A stretch of DNA of 64,000 nt from Vandiemenella viatica (lineage: Eukaryota > Arthropoda > Insecta > Orthoptera > Morabidae). Position 1 is the stretch's first letter, and each line of letters opens with the position of its first letter. Shown piece after piece: positions 47,362 through 59,292 of the stretch. The notes under the pieces are model-generated. The model was not told the DNA's origin and ran no database searches. It was given only the letters and a program-made list of their open reading frames with translations. The stretch covers positions 234,739,539-234,803,538 of the forward strand of contig JARYHS010013630.1 in assembly GCA_031002005.1 (NCBI GenBank), in the 5' to 3' direction. The position numbers were made by a program, and so were the translations under genes.

Positions 47362-48345
47362 GTAAAGGATAATTTTTATCCAGGTTAGTAATATTCTTAC
47401 CGATGATACAGTAGCCAAAACATTATAAAACTGTAAAATTTGAAATTTTTGTATCTCTGTCGCCGCCAAACACAAAAATTAATTAATGGATTTTAACGAA
47501 ACTGTGTATGGTGACAGCTTATATCACTAGTTGGGGTATAGTATACTTTTTATCGAGTTAGTAACATATTTCCGGATGACTCATGGGCCAAAACAATCCA
47601 AACGTTTCTATTCTGTTTGTCTGTATGTTCGCACTTCACGAAAAACTAATGGACAGATTTTAACAAAGCGGTAAATTAACAGGAATAATTATAAATTCGC
47701 GGTTACAGGTAGGATGTTTATAAATGTACGCCACCTTTAGTTCTTAATTGGGGAAACCTTACAGTGCTGAACCCACGTAGCTCCTTCCCCAGGCAAATTA
47801 ATACCTTGTAAGCTGGCGTTTGAGCTGATTCTCTACTTGGGATGGTAAACCTCGTACAGTCACTATGATGATCTGCGAAGTTCGCGATGCAGCTACTTTT
47901 AAAATTAAAGTCCCTGATCGCAATTGGCTAAAAATAACCAACTATGAAACTAAACCATATTCACATAATACTAAAATCCATACAACTACTTCTGTTAGCG
48001 ACATTTTATGATTAAAAATAAAATAAACCTTTTTATTAATTATCTCATTAACTTCATTATGAGAATACGATAATAATCACCTCAGTCTTCTTTGATCTCG
48101 ACAATGCGTAAGCGACCCCTGTACACAGTTAAAGGTGTTGTCAAACCGTGATTCTACAGTATTGGCGTAAACCAACCATATTTCATTTTGTATTTTTATA
48201 TCTAGTCAGGGAACAATTGATGCAGTTGCTGGAATTCATTTGGGAGCAGCTGACAATGTCTTGTATTCTCTGTACGTGTTTTATATGTCACGTATTTCAG
48301 CAGTGAGATATAAACTGTCAGAATAGTCTGCTTCGAAACAATAGC
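47362..48345. other. Unassigned; probable older Helitron-like remnant at 47390-47720
   Basis: Phrases such as AAACTAATGGACAGATTTTAAC and TTAATGGATTTTAACGAAAC resemble 5' regions of other insect Helitron/MITE families and occur twice in this stretch. No ends could be defined. No gene. Confidence 0.35.
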
Positions 48346-48349
48346 GAGT

Positions 48350-48690
48350 ACATCTACATCTACATATATACTCTGCAATTCACAAAATTGTGGGTGGCAG
48401 AGGGTGCTCAGCACCAAAGCTAATCTCTTTGCTGTGCATTCCAATCCCTAATCGTACGAGGGAAAAAAGAATTCATATAAGAATCAGTCCGGCACCTTAT
48501 TTCTCTAATTTTATCTTTCCTGTCCTTCCGACTCAAATAGGTTGGTGGAAGAAGTATTTCACTACACTCATGAGTGAAAGTTGGAGTACGCATGTTTTCC
48601 AATAAGTTTAAACGAAACGTGTGTCGTCTATCTACCAGAGACTCCCAACCTAATCTACTAATCAGTTCTGTGACGCTTTCATAAGGACTG
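48350..48690 (-). pseudogene. LINE 3' end with RT C-terminal tail and (TAGATG)n tail
   Basis: The minus strand encodes a short frame (48420-48602) ending in YMNSFFPRTIRDWNAQQRD. The SFFPRTIRDWN motif is typical of the extreme C-terminus of several insect LINE reverse transcriptases. After its stop the sequence runs about 70 bp into a TGTAGATGTAGATGTA tail (48350-48366 on the plus strand). The C-terminal scrap is all that remains; 5' truncation near 48690. Similar LINE ends are abundant in orthopteroid genomes to my recollection. Confidence 0.65.
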
Positions 48691-51095
48691 TAGATACATT
48701 TTACTGGATTTTAAGTGTATTTTAACCTTTAAAATCGTTCTTGCACGATGATCGCGGGCGTTCCCTCATTTAATTCTTGCAGTAAGATTTTCTTTTATTT
48801 CAACTAAAATATCATTTATAACTGTGAATACTTACAGCGCAATAACTTTCCATTAAAGAGTATATAACTAAAACCTTATAAATAAAATCCTCTCTTGTTT
48901 AAAAATCGTCTAGCCCAAATACTATTCCTATCGTAAACTATGTACAACTGTGTTAACTTCAGTTGTTATTGATTGTAGTGGTACCATTTTATTCGGTCAA
49001 CAACGTTTATAGCTAAAAGATAATCAAAGTACATTCATTAACTATTTTTCCCTCAATCTTCAAGTTAGAACTATCAAAATTTTTATTTCAACATCCAATT
49101 CTCTATGTCTTTCCTAGTCAGTGATAATTTATAGACAGTGAACCAGCCGTATACTTTATTCAATATTGCTTAAACTAAAATTTACTGGTGTATCGTTGTG
49201 TGGTAATAACAGCATCTATTGACAGATCTGTAAATTATACGCCTAAAATGTTTCCGTTCATACATGCATCACCATAGTTCGTATTGGTGAATATTTATAT
49301 TACCTACCAGCACCACCATCACATTATTTGTATTTTTACTGTCACTTAAAATCGGAAGCAGATTGTTTGTGTTTCTTAGGAACATCAGATAGCGGAATTA
49401 ATCCGTGAAGAGAACCATCAGATGCAATGTAACCATAGCGATGCTTCACAGTATTCTTAGTATATTTAAGGATTTTTAATACTGTCGAATGCCATAGTTA
49501 GATTTTAGAAGGTTGGTACACATTTAAATTTTTGTTGAATTTTGTAAAGAGGAAAATACCTGACGAATATTCTTGGATACAAGCTAATTCAACTTTTCAA
49601 AAAGTTCATTTTTGTGTATGGATCCGTTAAATTATTCGAAAATAGAATTTTCCCCAAAAAATATATGAGACAATGACGGAAGTTTTCACAGTTTTCAACC
49701 AACTAATTTAACTCTTCTGCAAAATGGTCTTCTAATATTGGTGCTATAATACTAATAAAGATTATGAAACTTTATCATAGGTGTGTGGTTTTTGTCTTTC
49801 GAGGATGTAAGAGATTTCTATTTCTTTGTTGGATGTTGGAACGTTTTATCAGCTGTTGGTGGTAATGGCCTACGCAAAGCCATCTGCACCACCTTTGAGG
49901 GCTTCTCTTTTTTTCAGAGGAATGTTAACACATAGTTGATTGTTATAATAGTATTTATAACCCGCTAGTTAATTTTCATGTTAAAAATACACGTTATATA
50001 ATATTTAAAGAAAACACTTCTGTGCGTTAAGTGATCTAATAGTTTTTCTGAGTAAAACACAACATTTAGTTGTTTTATTTCCCATTTTACAATAAACATT
50101 GTATTGTGATTTGAGAAGGTTATTTACACTTTTTCTGACTGTAATATATAGTTCCACTTTATGCCTGCAAGAAAGTAGTCCCCCTAGTTATATATTGGCT
50201 AATGGTCATTTAGCATTGTTATTTAATGACAATTATTACATCGTTAGCTACCATTGCAGTTAGTAACATGCATTTAAAACGAAATGCTGAGAAACGTCCC
50301 CTTGTATAATAGTGGTTTAATATGGAACACACTGGATGCTACTAGGAGATTTCGTAAGTCACACACATTAGACTACATTGGGGAAACCGAGCCAAGCCGT
50401 TAAGAGACTAACAAGAATTTAATATTATAAACGTGAAAGTTAGAGGCGCAGAGATATTTCCCAAGTTTATATGTCATCACCCACAGCTGACTCCAAAATA
50501 GTACTATCAGAATGTAATTAAATACAATCTGTGTGGATGAAACGCTGTAATTAGGCTGTGCGTAATTTTATTGGAATACTACTTACAAAGATTAAACTTC
50601 GTCATATCGTTTTGCCCACTATCAAGTGAATGTAAGAGTAATGATTGTTACAGTTGTAATTATTTTTAATACATAAATAACTGGAAACATGAAAAATACT
50701 GTTGTTATTATTAGCAGACTGCATACTGCTAATATTTATAACTACACTTCTACCATCTGAAAAACTGGTGTGAGGTTCCTTTATTTTGAGTGGGTTTATA
50801 TTTCGTTAAAAGGTAATGATATCATGAATAGATAACCAAGCAGTAATGAAAAGGTGTGAAAGGTAATCATGTGTAGGATAGGTACGAGCTGATTAAATCA
50901 AGAACACAGAGTGACTTTGTTTGTGGTCTTCCGTAATCATTATAATAGATACTAGGAAATCTAATTTTATATCGTATTCCTTTTGAGTTTATGTTTTAGA
51001 AAATCACATAAAAAATGACCCAAATTTTTAAAGATAATGCTTAGAATCAGTTCCTTACAAAGCTCCTGGTCCATTAACCATTAAGGTCTACAAGG
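48691..51095. other. Unassigned AT-rich DNA
   Basis: No supported gene or repeat boundary over about 2.4 kb. Confidence 0.45.
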
Positions 51096-51099
51096 AAAC

Positions 51100-51350
51100 G
51101 GTAGCGTGCGTCGTGGTTGAGCGGTTAACGCTCTGGCCTCGCATTTGGGGGGACGTGGGTTCGAATCCCCGTCCGGACATCCAGATTTGGGTTTTACATA
51201 GTTTCCCAAAATCACTACAGGTAAATGCTTTCTTCAAAATGCCATGGCCGGATTCCTTCCCATTTTTTGTCCCCAGTCCCATCCTGCCTCCAATGACCTC
51301 GACACCATTGGTTTTTTGGTGTGGTGCGGTAGACTTCAAGTACTATTCAA
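51100..51350 (+). repeat. tRNA-derived SINE, family B copy 2
   Basis: A-box-like GTGGTTGAGCGGTTAACGC (about 51114-51132) and B-box GGGTTCGAATCCCCGTCC (about 51157-51174) are well preserved and correctly spaced. The body (CATCCAGATTTGGG, TTTCCCAAAATCACT, CAGGTAAATGC, GCCATGGCCGGATTCC) matches copy 1 at 15.1 kb. The head would not fold into a mature tRNA, since no acceptor-stem pairing follows. Confidence 0.8.
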
Positions 51351-54190
51351 CCAATTTCTATATTGTTCCTTTCGTGAAAAAAATTCCAAGCTTCATATTG
51401 TCGTCACTAATTTTTCTCTGGGTGTTAGCGTCTATTAATTAAAGATATCAATTATTAACTATTAATCTTTCAAAAATCTGAAATGGTTTGAAGAAATATG
51501 GTTTATTATTTGCTATCTACTAACACTATCTTACGTTTATATGGATCTTTGTATGATGGCCGATGGAGTTTTCACAGTAAATATTAATATCTAACATACA
51601 ATTCCCAGGTAAGAGATTGTGATTTTATGTAGACTTTGAGGGTTTAACACCACCTCTAGCAAGAATTCGTTTTTTTCCACTTTTTTCGATGACGTTTCTT
51701 GAGGGATGAATGAAAATATGGATGTGCGTATTATGGTAGTCCGTATTGAATTTCAGTAATCATTTTAATTCAATTACTTAAGAAGGAGTACAATTATTGT
51801 GAATAAACTAAATAATTTTAAAATGGAAATAGTTATCTGGAGTGCACAATGGTTGTAATACTTATTTGGAAAAATCAGTTAGTACAAGTGTGTAAAGGGA
51901 ATGTTAAGGAGAATACCTTAAACGATCCCAATGTACTCGTCTGGATTGTGTGAACTGGCTTCTCGTAAGGACACGCGATTATCAGCCTGGAAAGTTTAAG
52001 CGTCTCTCTCGCGAACGGAGATAGCCAACAAGAAACAGTGAAACTCTTAAAATTTATGCGCAGTTTGAAACTAAGAAGTAGCAAGGCGAACAAGACATAG
52101 AAGAGAGATAATTAGATCTAAACATTATTCTTATCGATGTCAACGTCAGAAAAATATAGCTCATTCTCATTGCTCATTTACAACCAAGGCATAACCCCCT
52201 TATTATTTTAGCTGGTATTTTCGATAAATGTAACTTTATGCCTACGTGTGTATTCTGAGCTTGGTGTTGTAAGATGTTTAGTTGTTCTTGTCAATGTCAC
52301 GTATTATTTTAAATAAAACTAGATAAATTTAATATACAAAAAGTATTTGCAAGTGGTTGTGGAATAAATAATGTACTGCTTCAAGATTTAAGAAGCTCAC
52401 TTATTGCTTTTCACTGATTACCAATGTTGACTCGTAAATTATTTTCGTAAATGTTGCTTTGTGGAAAGTAAATGCAAATATCACATTAATATACATAACA
52501 TTTAAGTAAATTAATCAACATGTTTTTAATTCAGTGAATAAACGTGGATTAATTCATTATTTGCATACATGTGTTACCAATTATTTTTTTTATTTTTTTG
52601 TTTTAACACTAAATTATATTCAATGTTCACGGTCTTGTGCTCAGCGCGTATTTTTATCATTCTGGAAGATGTGATAAATTTTTTTCAGTATCTTACGGAA
52701 TTTTCGTGTAGTTGACTGGCTGGAAGCTGAGAAATAAAAAAAAAAAAAATTGTGCTGTTCACTTTTAAATATCCGCTAGGGAAATCTGCTTTGTATTTAC
52801 GTTGGATTCTCATAATTCCACTTAACATTAAAGATGGAGGCAACTTCTGGACAAACATATTAGTGCAGCGAAGCTACGCGGACGGAGATATAGCGTGAAT
52901 AATTCAAAAAGTACAGAAAGACAATGAGAATTGTTAAGCAAACCAACCAACGCAAATTCGAGGTGTGTTCCACAGGTTGTTGGATTTTGGTTATAAGACA
53001 AAAGAAAAATGCTATCATTTTAATGCAAAACCTAATACAAAGTAAGCAAATACTTCAATAAAGGCCATTTCACAATGAACATTAGGTTCGAAATCTTTTA
53101 CTAACCCCATAGGTAATTTTTATTTCTGAATAAAACACATATCTCATTTACCTAATAAATGTACCATAGGTACACCGAAAGATTAGCCCCTTTGACATAC
53201 TAAATTGTTTGCCAGCGATTTTACAATAAAAGACACAGGAACTGCATCGTATTGGTCCACTTTATGATTTTATCAAATTTACCGATTGTATCGATTACAA
53301 TCATTTGGGCAAATTATCAAAAGTGGGATTAGTGGTAGTCAATGGAGTTCCCATCTAGTGTGCTAAAAACTGCCAAATTTCAGTTTTACAATTGAAGGAC
53401 TGGTTAGCTTAGCGATTTTTTTTTTTTTTTAGAAAACGAACATAAAAGACAATGTGAAATACAATAAAATCTTCTTGATTTTAGTATCAGGGGTATTAAA
53501 TTATATTCCATACAATTCTAGAAACTTGTTATTAAAAGTACTACTTGTGATACTATTTCATCTTAGAAATAATAAAATAATATTGGAATTAATTACGTGA
53601 CCAAACACTGTTTGGTGTAACTTAACGAATCTGCTACTATTACCAATATTATATTATAGCTTTCGACAAGACTTCCACCGTTAAGTTAGATTGTTTGTGT
53701 AAATTCCGTTACCATGTCTGTATTCTCTCAAGACCATGAAGAATCACTAGTTTCAACTCAGATGAATTATAGAGACAATTAGTCATATTAATTAAATAGG
53801 AAATGAAATGTAATTTACTCAAAACTGGTATCATATACAGCTTGTTAGATCCCGTAGCGGATCCACATTAATCACTTTGATGGCCGGAAGGTCTGTACTT
53901 AATATTTGATGCGAAAATCTGCTGTACTTATAAAGAAGGATTAATGAGACTAGTTCTGACCTAAGTTTTGCCTCGTCTCATAATATTGCTTGACATCTCC
54001 CAATTAGCCGGAGTGTCTTATGAGAAGTTCCACAGTCAGCACCATCCTGTAATTTGTGAGGTTGGCTTTCAGATCTTATTATTACTGTAATTATTATTAT
54101 TAATAATAGCTTATTAATATTTCTGGTGACTCCGAAGTTATAGAAGGGCAAAATAGGATAAATAGTTATCATATCTCGAAAAGTTATGCC
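51351..54190. other. Unassigned AT-rich DNA
   Basis: No supported gene. A-runs or T-runs occur at 52737-52750 and 53419-53431. Short frames have no domain. Confidence 0.45.
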
Positions 54191-55630
54191 ATGAATACAC
54201 CTAGAGCGTGCCTGCTCAACCAATTTTGGAGATAGGCCACAATTTCGTTTCTAATTTAGCCCGCGGGCCACAATTTCGATTCAGAGTTAATCTGGGGACC
54301 ACATAATACTTTCCTATAGTTACAATAGATATTTAAATATAATAAAGATATAAGTAACACACCTTAGTTACATCCAAAAAGAAGGAAAACAGCAACAAAA
54401 AAACCAAAACATTAATGAGACCTTGACAGAGATTTTTTTAAAAATAATAATCCAAACGTAAAAAAACATCAATGATACCTTTGCAGAGGTTTTTGGGCTA
54501 GAATATTCTAGACCGCCAATGCTGATGGGCAAATTCAAATGCGCCTTGCCCTAGAGTGTATTAATTGCGCCACTTTGTTGTTGCTGTGCTGTTGATAGCA
54601 AACCGACAACAGTGAGAAAGAACTATAGTCTGGGCTGGGAGGAAAGGTCGGTAGACTATAAAGAGTTTCTGTAGAACAAATGTGAGGAGGCTGCAGGTGA
54701 TTGCAGCACTATTTGGAAAATGTTGGAAAGACAACTTGAAACAGCTCATTACAAATCATAAATTTTAAAAATTCTTGCGGAAAATAAGATTTTTTCTGTA
54801 TCAAAAGCATACACCAAAAAAGTAATTCGAAACTAAATATCAAGCAACTTGTTTGATATATCCAGAGGGATATGCGATAAGCAATAAATAACTAACATAA
54901 ACTGAGAAGGAACTGAAATGTGGAAAGTGTGTCCTGATATATCATATTTATCTAGTTCCTCCATGCATGAAGAGTTCGCCGCATCTCATAAAATACTAAG
55001 AATTTGAAAGGCTTCGGGTTCTATAGTAATAACAATGATTTTAATGTGATTACTGGTAAATACTCTCACCAGTATTGACAAGTTGAGAGCTACCGTCTCA
55101 CAGCTCCTTTTCATCCGCCACAAACTACTACAACCCCTCCTCCATCAAAGGTTTGCTCTCCTACTTGAAACAGCCCCCCCCCCCCTTCCCCGGCTCTAGA
55201 CTAATGGCCCTGAGAAGAGCTTCCAGACCGTATAACACATACCGAAGCTTTATTCGAAAATGGTGGACAAATTTGCATGATCTTCATCGGAAGCTGACGC
55301 GACAACACTCCGTAACTCAGAAATGAGTCCTGTATACTCCACATCTAAACATTGCCGTGCCGTATGGTTATATAGCGCTCACGATAAGAAAGTAGACATC
55401 ATTTTAAATAAATTTGAAAAACATTGGGAATCGTTATGTCTACGCCGACGTTTTACTAGTAACCAGATTTAATACATAATCAACTAACCTCTACCTGTTG
55501 TCAGTAGGATCTATTTTAAATTTATCAACAAAAAAAAACAAAAAATAAAAAAAAAACAAATATCTGCGTTACCAAGATTTACTCAGCTATGAAGATATAT
55601 AAAAGTTCATATTCCGTCATAAGTCTCACT
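54191..55630. other. Unassigned; possible hAT-MITE scrap and C-run
   Basis: GTGCCTGCTCAACCAATTTT with GGCCACAATTTCG repeated twice (54210-54275) resembles the edge of hAT-derived MITEs, but no partner end or TSD was found. A 12-C run lies at 55174-55185. AAAACAAAA-type low complexity occurs at 55530-55560. Confidence 0.35.
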
Positions 55631-55639
55631 TGAAACGAG

Positions 55640-55975
55640 GTATAGTAACAAAATAGCTTGGCTAATTCAATGAACAGACGAGCTTCCTTGTAAATGGCAC
55701 TCTATCCTTCATGCAATTTTCCATCTGAAGATTTTATCTATCCCTGCTAGAGCTGATTATGATTAAATAGAATCAGGATAAATCATGGCAAATGTGTACA
55801 TTGAGAGAGCCACCAGCTTGTGACTACAATGCTGAATCTGAAATCATCAACCACATAATTCTCGAATGCCCCTAAAGTCTTCCACGAACACACAAAAATT
55901 TCATTTCTAGGGTGCCAACTGAAAGGGTTAGGGGACTTGTCGTTTAACGTTACTTACTTTCTGTGTCGGGACTGG
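55640..55975 (+). pseudogene. LINE RT C-terminal remnant (plus strand)
   Basis: In the plus-strand frame that reads EPPACDYNAESEIINHIILE then CP and a stop (about 55806-55872), the C..C/H..C pattern matches the C-terminal zinc-like region of Jockey- or R1-type reverse transcriptases (PACDCG...HI...CP). The upstream part has several stops. It lies tail to tail with the minus-strand LINE that starts around 55990. Confidence 0.6.
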
Positions 55976-55989
55976 TTAAAATTGCATCT

Positions 55990-56678
55990 TTCAAGAAACT
56001 AGCTACCTGAATCGCTTTGTCAATAGCTAGGAACTAGTCTTCCGCTTGGCACACAGAGCCCATGTCTCTGCACTCGAGGAGTTGCTCAGGTGTCTAAATG
56101 AGCCGCACTCAAACTTGTCGTCGTCCGTAAATCCCAGTTTTTCATAGTACACCTGCCCCTTGATATTCCGATTCTGAGCCTTCCATTTCTCGTACGGAAG
56201 ATCCCACCCAACGACCAGTTTCTCTTTAGCCCTGAAGATAAAAAGGCACCTTCTCCTATAAGGATAGTTCTTTGTTCTGATTTTCCCTCACAGCCCTACT
56301 TCTTTCTACGAAACTTCTCCGTTAGGGAAGGCGCGGTGGAGCCACGGTTTGGTTGTACATCGGTTGCTTTTGGTCTGCAACTTGCTTGCGTTTCTCCTTC
56401 TCTGTGGCCAATTTCCGTCTTCTATTCGGTGGTGCTATTCCTGCTAGTGCATATATCATTTGTGTTGGTGTTGGTCTCACGCACCCGGCCACCAACCCGA
56501 CAGTCTCATTGTGCGCCACTTCTTTAGTATGAGTGGAGGGTTCCCATACTGGAGCGCAATATTCTGCAGCCGAAAGGCAGAGAGGCAAAGTTATAGCTGT
56601 AGATCCCCCAGGTGAAGCCGGCAAGTTTGCGTAGTATGTTACTTCTGGCACTAATTATGTCTTTCAGTTATTTGCGGT

Positions 56679-56715
<37 letters not shown>

Positions 56716-58745
56716 ATGTGAGAGACCAATCGAGTTTAACTTTAACTTCAAAGTTTTTTTGGATGGCTAGTCTGCTTCCATAAGACCATATGATCATTAG
56801 TGGCATCATTGCTTCCTAGCTTCTCAAATGGAAGCAACAGACCTGAGTTTCCCTTTGAGTTTGGTCGGAATAGGTTGTGATCATGGTCAACTGACAACTC
56901 TTCAAGAGCTTCGGTAAGCTTTCTTTCTACCTCTTCGAAAGTTTTGCCTTGGGCAGTGGTAGCCGTGTCATCAGCATAAATGAAGCTTCTCGTGCCGGTG
57001 TTTCTGGGTTGGTCGTATGTATAGATGTTAAAGAGTATTGGGAACAACACAGTCCCTTGGGGTCGACCTTCTACATTTCCTGCCCTCTAAGTTACGTAGA
57101 ACATTGTGGAGGATCGTTTTAATGGTATGTTTAAGTAGATAATATTTTGTTAAAGTGTATACTTTAGAGATTAATTTCTGATCATTGATGGTGTAATATG
57201 CGCCGGTAAGATCTATAAAGACCGCTCCGCTGATAGTTTTCTTCATAGTGATTTTTGATGTGTTGGGTAAAGATGAAGACTTGATTATTAAACGCCTTTC
57301 AAACTCTTAAAACCAGCTTGCCTCGGGATTAGGTATGCATCGACAGTAACTCCTACCCGCTTTAGAATCTTTGCACAAGTAGCAGAGGAGCGAGATTGAT
57401 CGAAAGTTTTAGCATCGGTTGCTTCTTTTTCCCCGTTTTAAGATATCAACCACTTGTGCTTTCCACAATGGTTTCGGGATAGTCTATATTCGTCATTCGC
57501 ATCACTCAGGTAAGAGTTACTGGACTGATATATTTAATCTGTTCTGTTCGAATTTCGTCGTTACCTGCTGCTTTATTTTCTTTCATTTTTTCTCTTAGAT
57601 GCTGAAAGGACTCTGGAGGTCACTTACATTTACATTTCTCTGCGAGCGTTAAGTTTTTGTTTACGATCTCTGTAGAAAGGCTTTCTATTCAATAGCAGTT
57701 GATGGGCTATTTCATTCGGGCTCACTTTGTTGTAATCCGATTTTTGATGTGCGGGATTTTTACAGGTGTTCTTTACCAGTTTCTACGAAATTCTATTATT
57801 TTGTTTCATATCCAAGTAATAGAGAAGTTTGGTACATTTTTGTTTTCTTCCTTCGCTTATACATTGCATGAGCTTTTCACCCAGTTCTATTGTTTGCGTT
57901 GATAAATTATCTCTGCTAAAGCTTTCAGGGCAAGTTTACAAACGGTCTTGAGAATTGGAGGTAAGTCCTGTAACGTACTGGGTACGGCATCCTCTAGGGA
58001 TATGCTTTCTAGAAATGTTTTTAACCATTTCCAAAAAACATAATAGTTCATCGGTATAGCTTCCAAATCACTCATATTGTCATCTAGGCCTTGAGAGAAA
58101 TTTTGCCATCTTGCTTTTTGGTACATGTAACTGTTCTATTCTGTGTTTTTGGTATAGTAGAATCCACTGTTTTTACAGCACTGTGTGCAATATGAAACAG
58201 CTGACAAAAATACTATCCTGGTTATAACCTTTCCGTCATCGTCCACCATTGAAAGAGGACGGGTTAGTTTCAGGTTTTCTTTTTCTATCCAGTTCTGTAA
58301 CAATTCTCCATCTATGATGTGTAAGTGGAGACTTTACCGGTGTACTGATGCAGTATAATCTTCTCAAGTGTTCAGCCGGATGATGTCGTATAAACACTGC
58401 TTATGAACCAATCGGCTCAAGATTATACTTCATCAATTCTCCTTTTCTGTCAGTATCGCTATAATTCCAGTTAATACTATGACAGGTGAAATCCCATAGA
58501 ATCAATATGGTGTTCTTATTATTGTAATGGGTACGTGGAGTAAAGTTTTAGTCAGCTTTTGATGGTTTATATGCTGATGTTATGTACATGACTCAAGTTC
58601 TGTTGTTAGGATCTCCAGTTCCGTCAGATATTTTGATTTTATTGTAACACTTGGTTTGAAAGAAAATCAAGCTTCTGCACTTCTCCTTGCGCCGTGTTGA
58701 ACATTAACTGTGCCATTTTTATTTGTGTTAATCCTTTTACAATAT
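55990..58745 (-). pseudogene. Jockey/CR1-like LINE, decayed but with EN to RT order intact
   Basis: Reading the minus strand from 58745 down: an endonuclease start with FNTAQGEVQKLDFL, ILWDFTCHSINWNYSDTDR (near 58500-58440, endonuclease DFxxH-like block), a linker with LTRPLSMVDDDGK (58260-58215) and YQKARWQNFSQGLDD, then RT motif A (AVFIDLTGAYYTINDQKL, 57246 frame), the RT FIYADDTA motif (57050-56748) and the C-terminus with LSAAEYCAPVWEPSTH and PTPTQMIYALAGIAPP (56651-56322), then WKAQNRN and FECG near 56150-56080. Many stops and frame changes. A T-run (56680-56710) interrupts the RT. Non-functional. Confidence 0.78.
56680..56710. repeat. Poly-T run (31 T) inside the LINE
   Basis: On the coding (minus) strand this is an A-run between the RT palm and its C-terminal part, so it is an expansion or a tail-only insertion within the element, not the element's own 3' tail. 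Confidence 0.85.
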
Positions 58746-58789
58746 TTCTAATTCGTTGATACTTTTGTTAATATTGCCGCATGAACGCC

Positions 58790-58880
58790 AGTGTACCGTC
58801 TGCCAGCATGGCGCAGCGGGTAGCGTCACGAATTGCGGTACCGAAGGTCGCCGGTTCAATCCCGCCCACTGACAAAAATT
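58790..58880 (+). repeat. tRNA-like SINE head next to the gypsy 5' end
   Basis: CAGCATGGCGCAGCGGGTAG (A-box-like, about 58804-58823) and GTCGCCGGTTCAATCCCGCC (B-box, about 58847-58866) lie at tRNA spacing. It sits immediately upstream of or within the presumed 5' LTR. Confidence 0.65.
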
Positions 58881-58956
58881 ATTTAATTCTGTTTATTATT
58901 TCCAGAAGATTCTACATGTTTCCTAAGGTCACTTGTAACTTCTACACATTTCATTT

Positions 58957-59133
58957 GTTAACTACTCTTGTAATCTCTAGTACGTTCTATCTGTGTATAA
59001 ATAGAAGAGCATTCTGCCCAAGAGGCAGTCAGTGCTGCGTGTATGTTTGAGTTCTCAATAAACCTGTTCTCAGTTTAAGTGCTGTGTTCATTGACAAGTA
59101 ACCTTCGAATTCACACCTGTCCCGGTTCCAACG
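58957..59133 (+). promoter_or_regulatory. Presumed 5' LTR (start uncertain): TATA box and poly-A signal
   Basis: GTGTATAAATAGAAGAGC (58994-59011) is a strong TATA region; AATAAA lies at 59057-59062; the sequence ends in GCGACA before the primer-site region. TGTTAACTACTC at 58957 is one possible TG start, which would give an LTR of about 177 bp; a start upstream of the SINE-like head is also possible. Without the 3' LTR in the window the true left end cannot be fixed. Confidence 0.5.
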
Positions 59134-59141
59134 CGACATAG

Positions 59142-59160
59142 TTTGGTGGAGGCGCCGGGT
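59142..59160 (+). other. Candidate primer-binding site
   Basis: TTTGGTGGAGGCGCCGGGTA lies a few bases after the LTR end, and the TGG run fits pairing with the CCA end of a host tRNA. I cannot name the tRNA from memory. Confidence 0.5.
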
Positions 59161-59292
59161 ACCCTGTGCAACAGCTGCATCGTCGTGGCTCCGATTAGGC
59201 AACGTAAAAGTCGCCGCCTACACGGACTGGAACCGGACTACAAAGGATATACTCAGTACGTCCTTCCGAAAGTCCGCGTCATTAGGAAACCC

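Noticed and set aside
51114..51180. Functional tRNA gene
   Set aside because: A-box and B-box are good, but no acceptor stem closes and the sequence continues into a SINE body also seen at 15.1 kb.
54191..54400. Second hAT element
   Set aside because: The left edge looks hAT-like but no inverted partner and no 8-bp duplication were found.
59143..59292. Extending gag upstream to the TTG codon at 59143
   Set aside because: That start lies inside the candidate primer-binding site; the ATG at 59293 is the first methionine in the frame.
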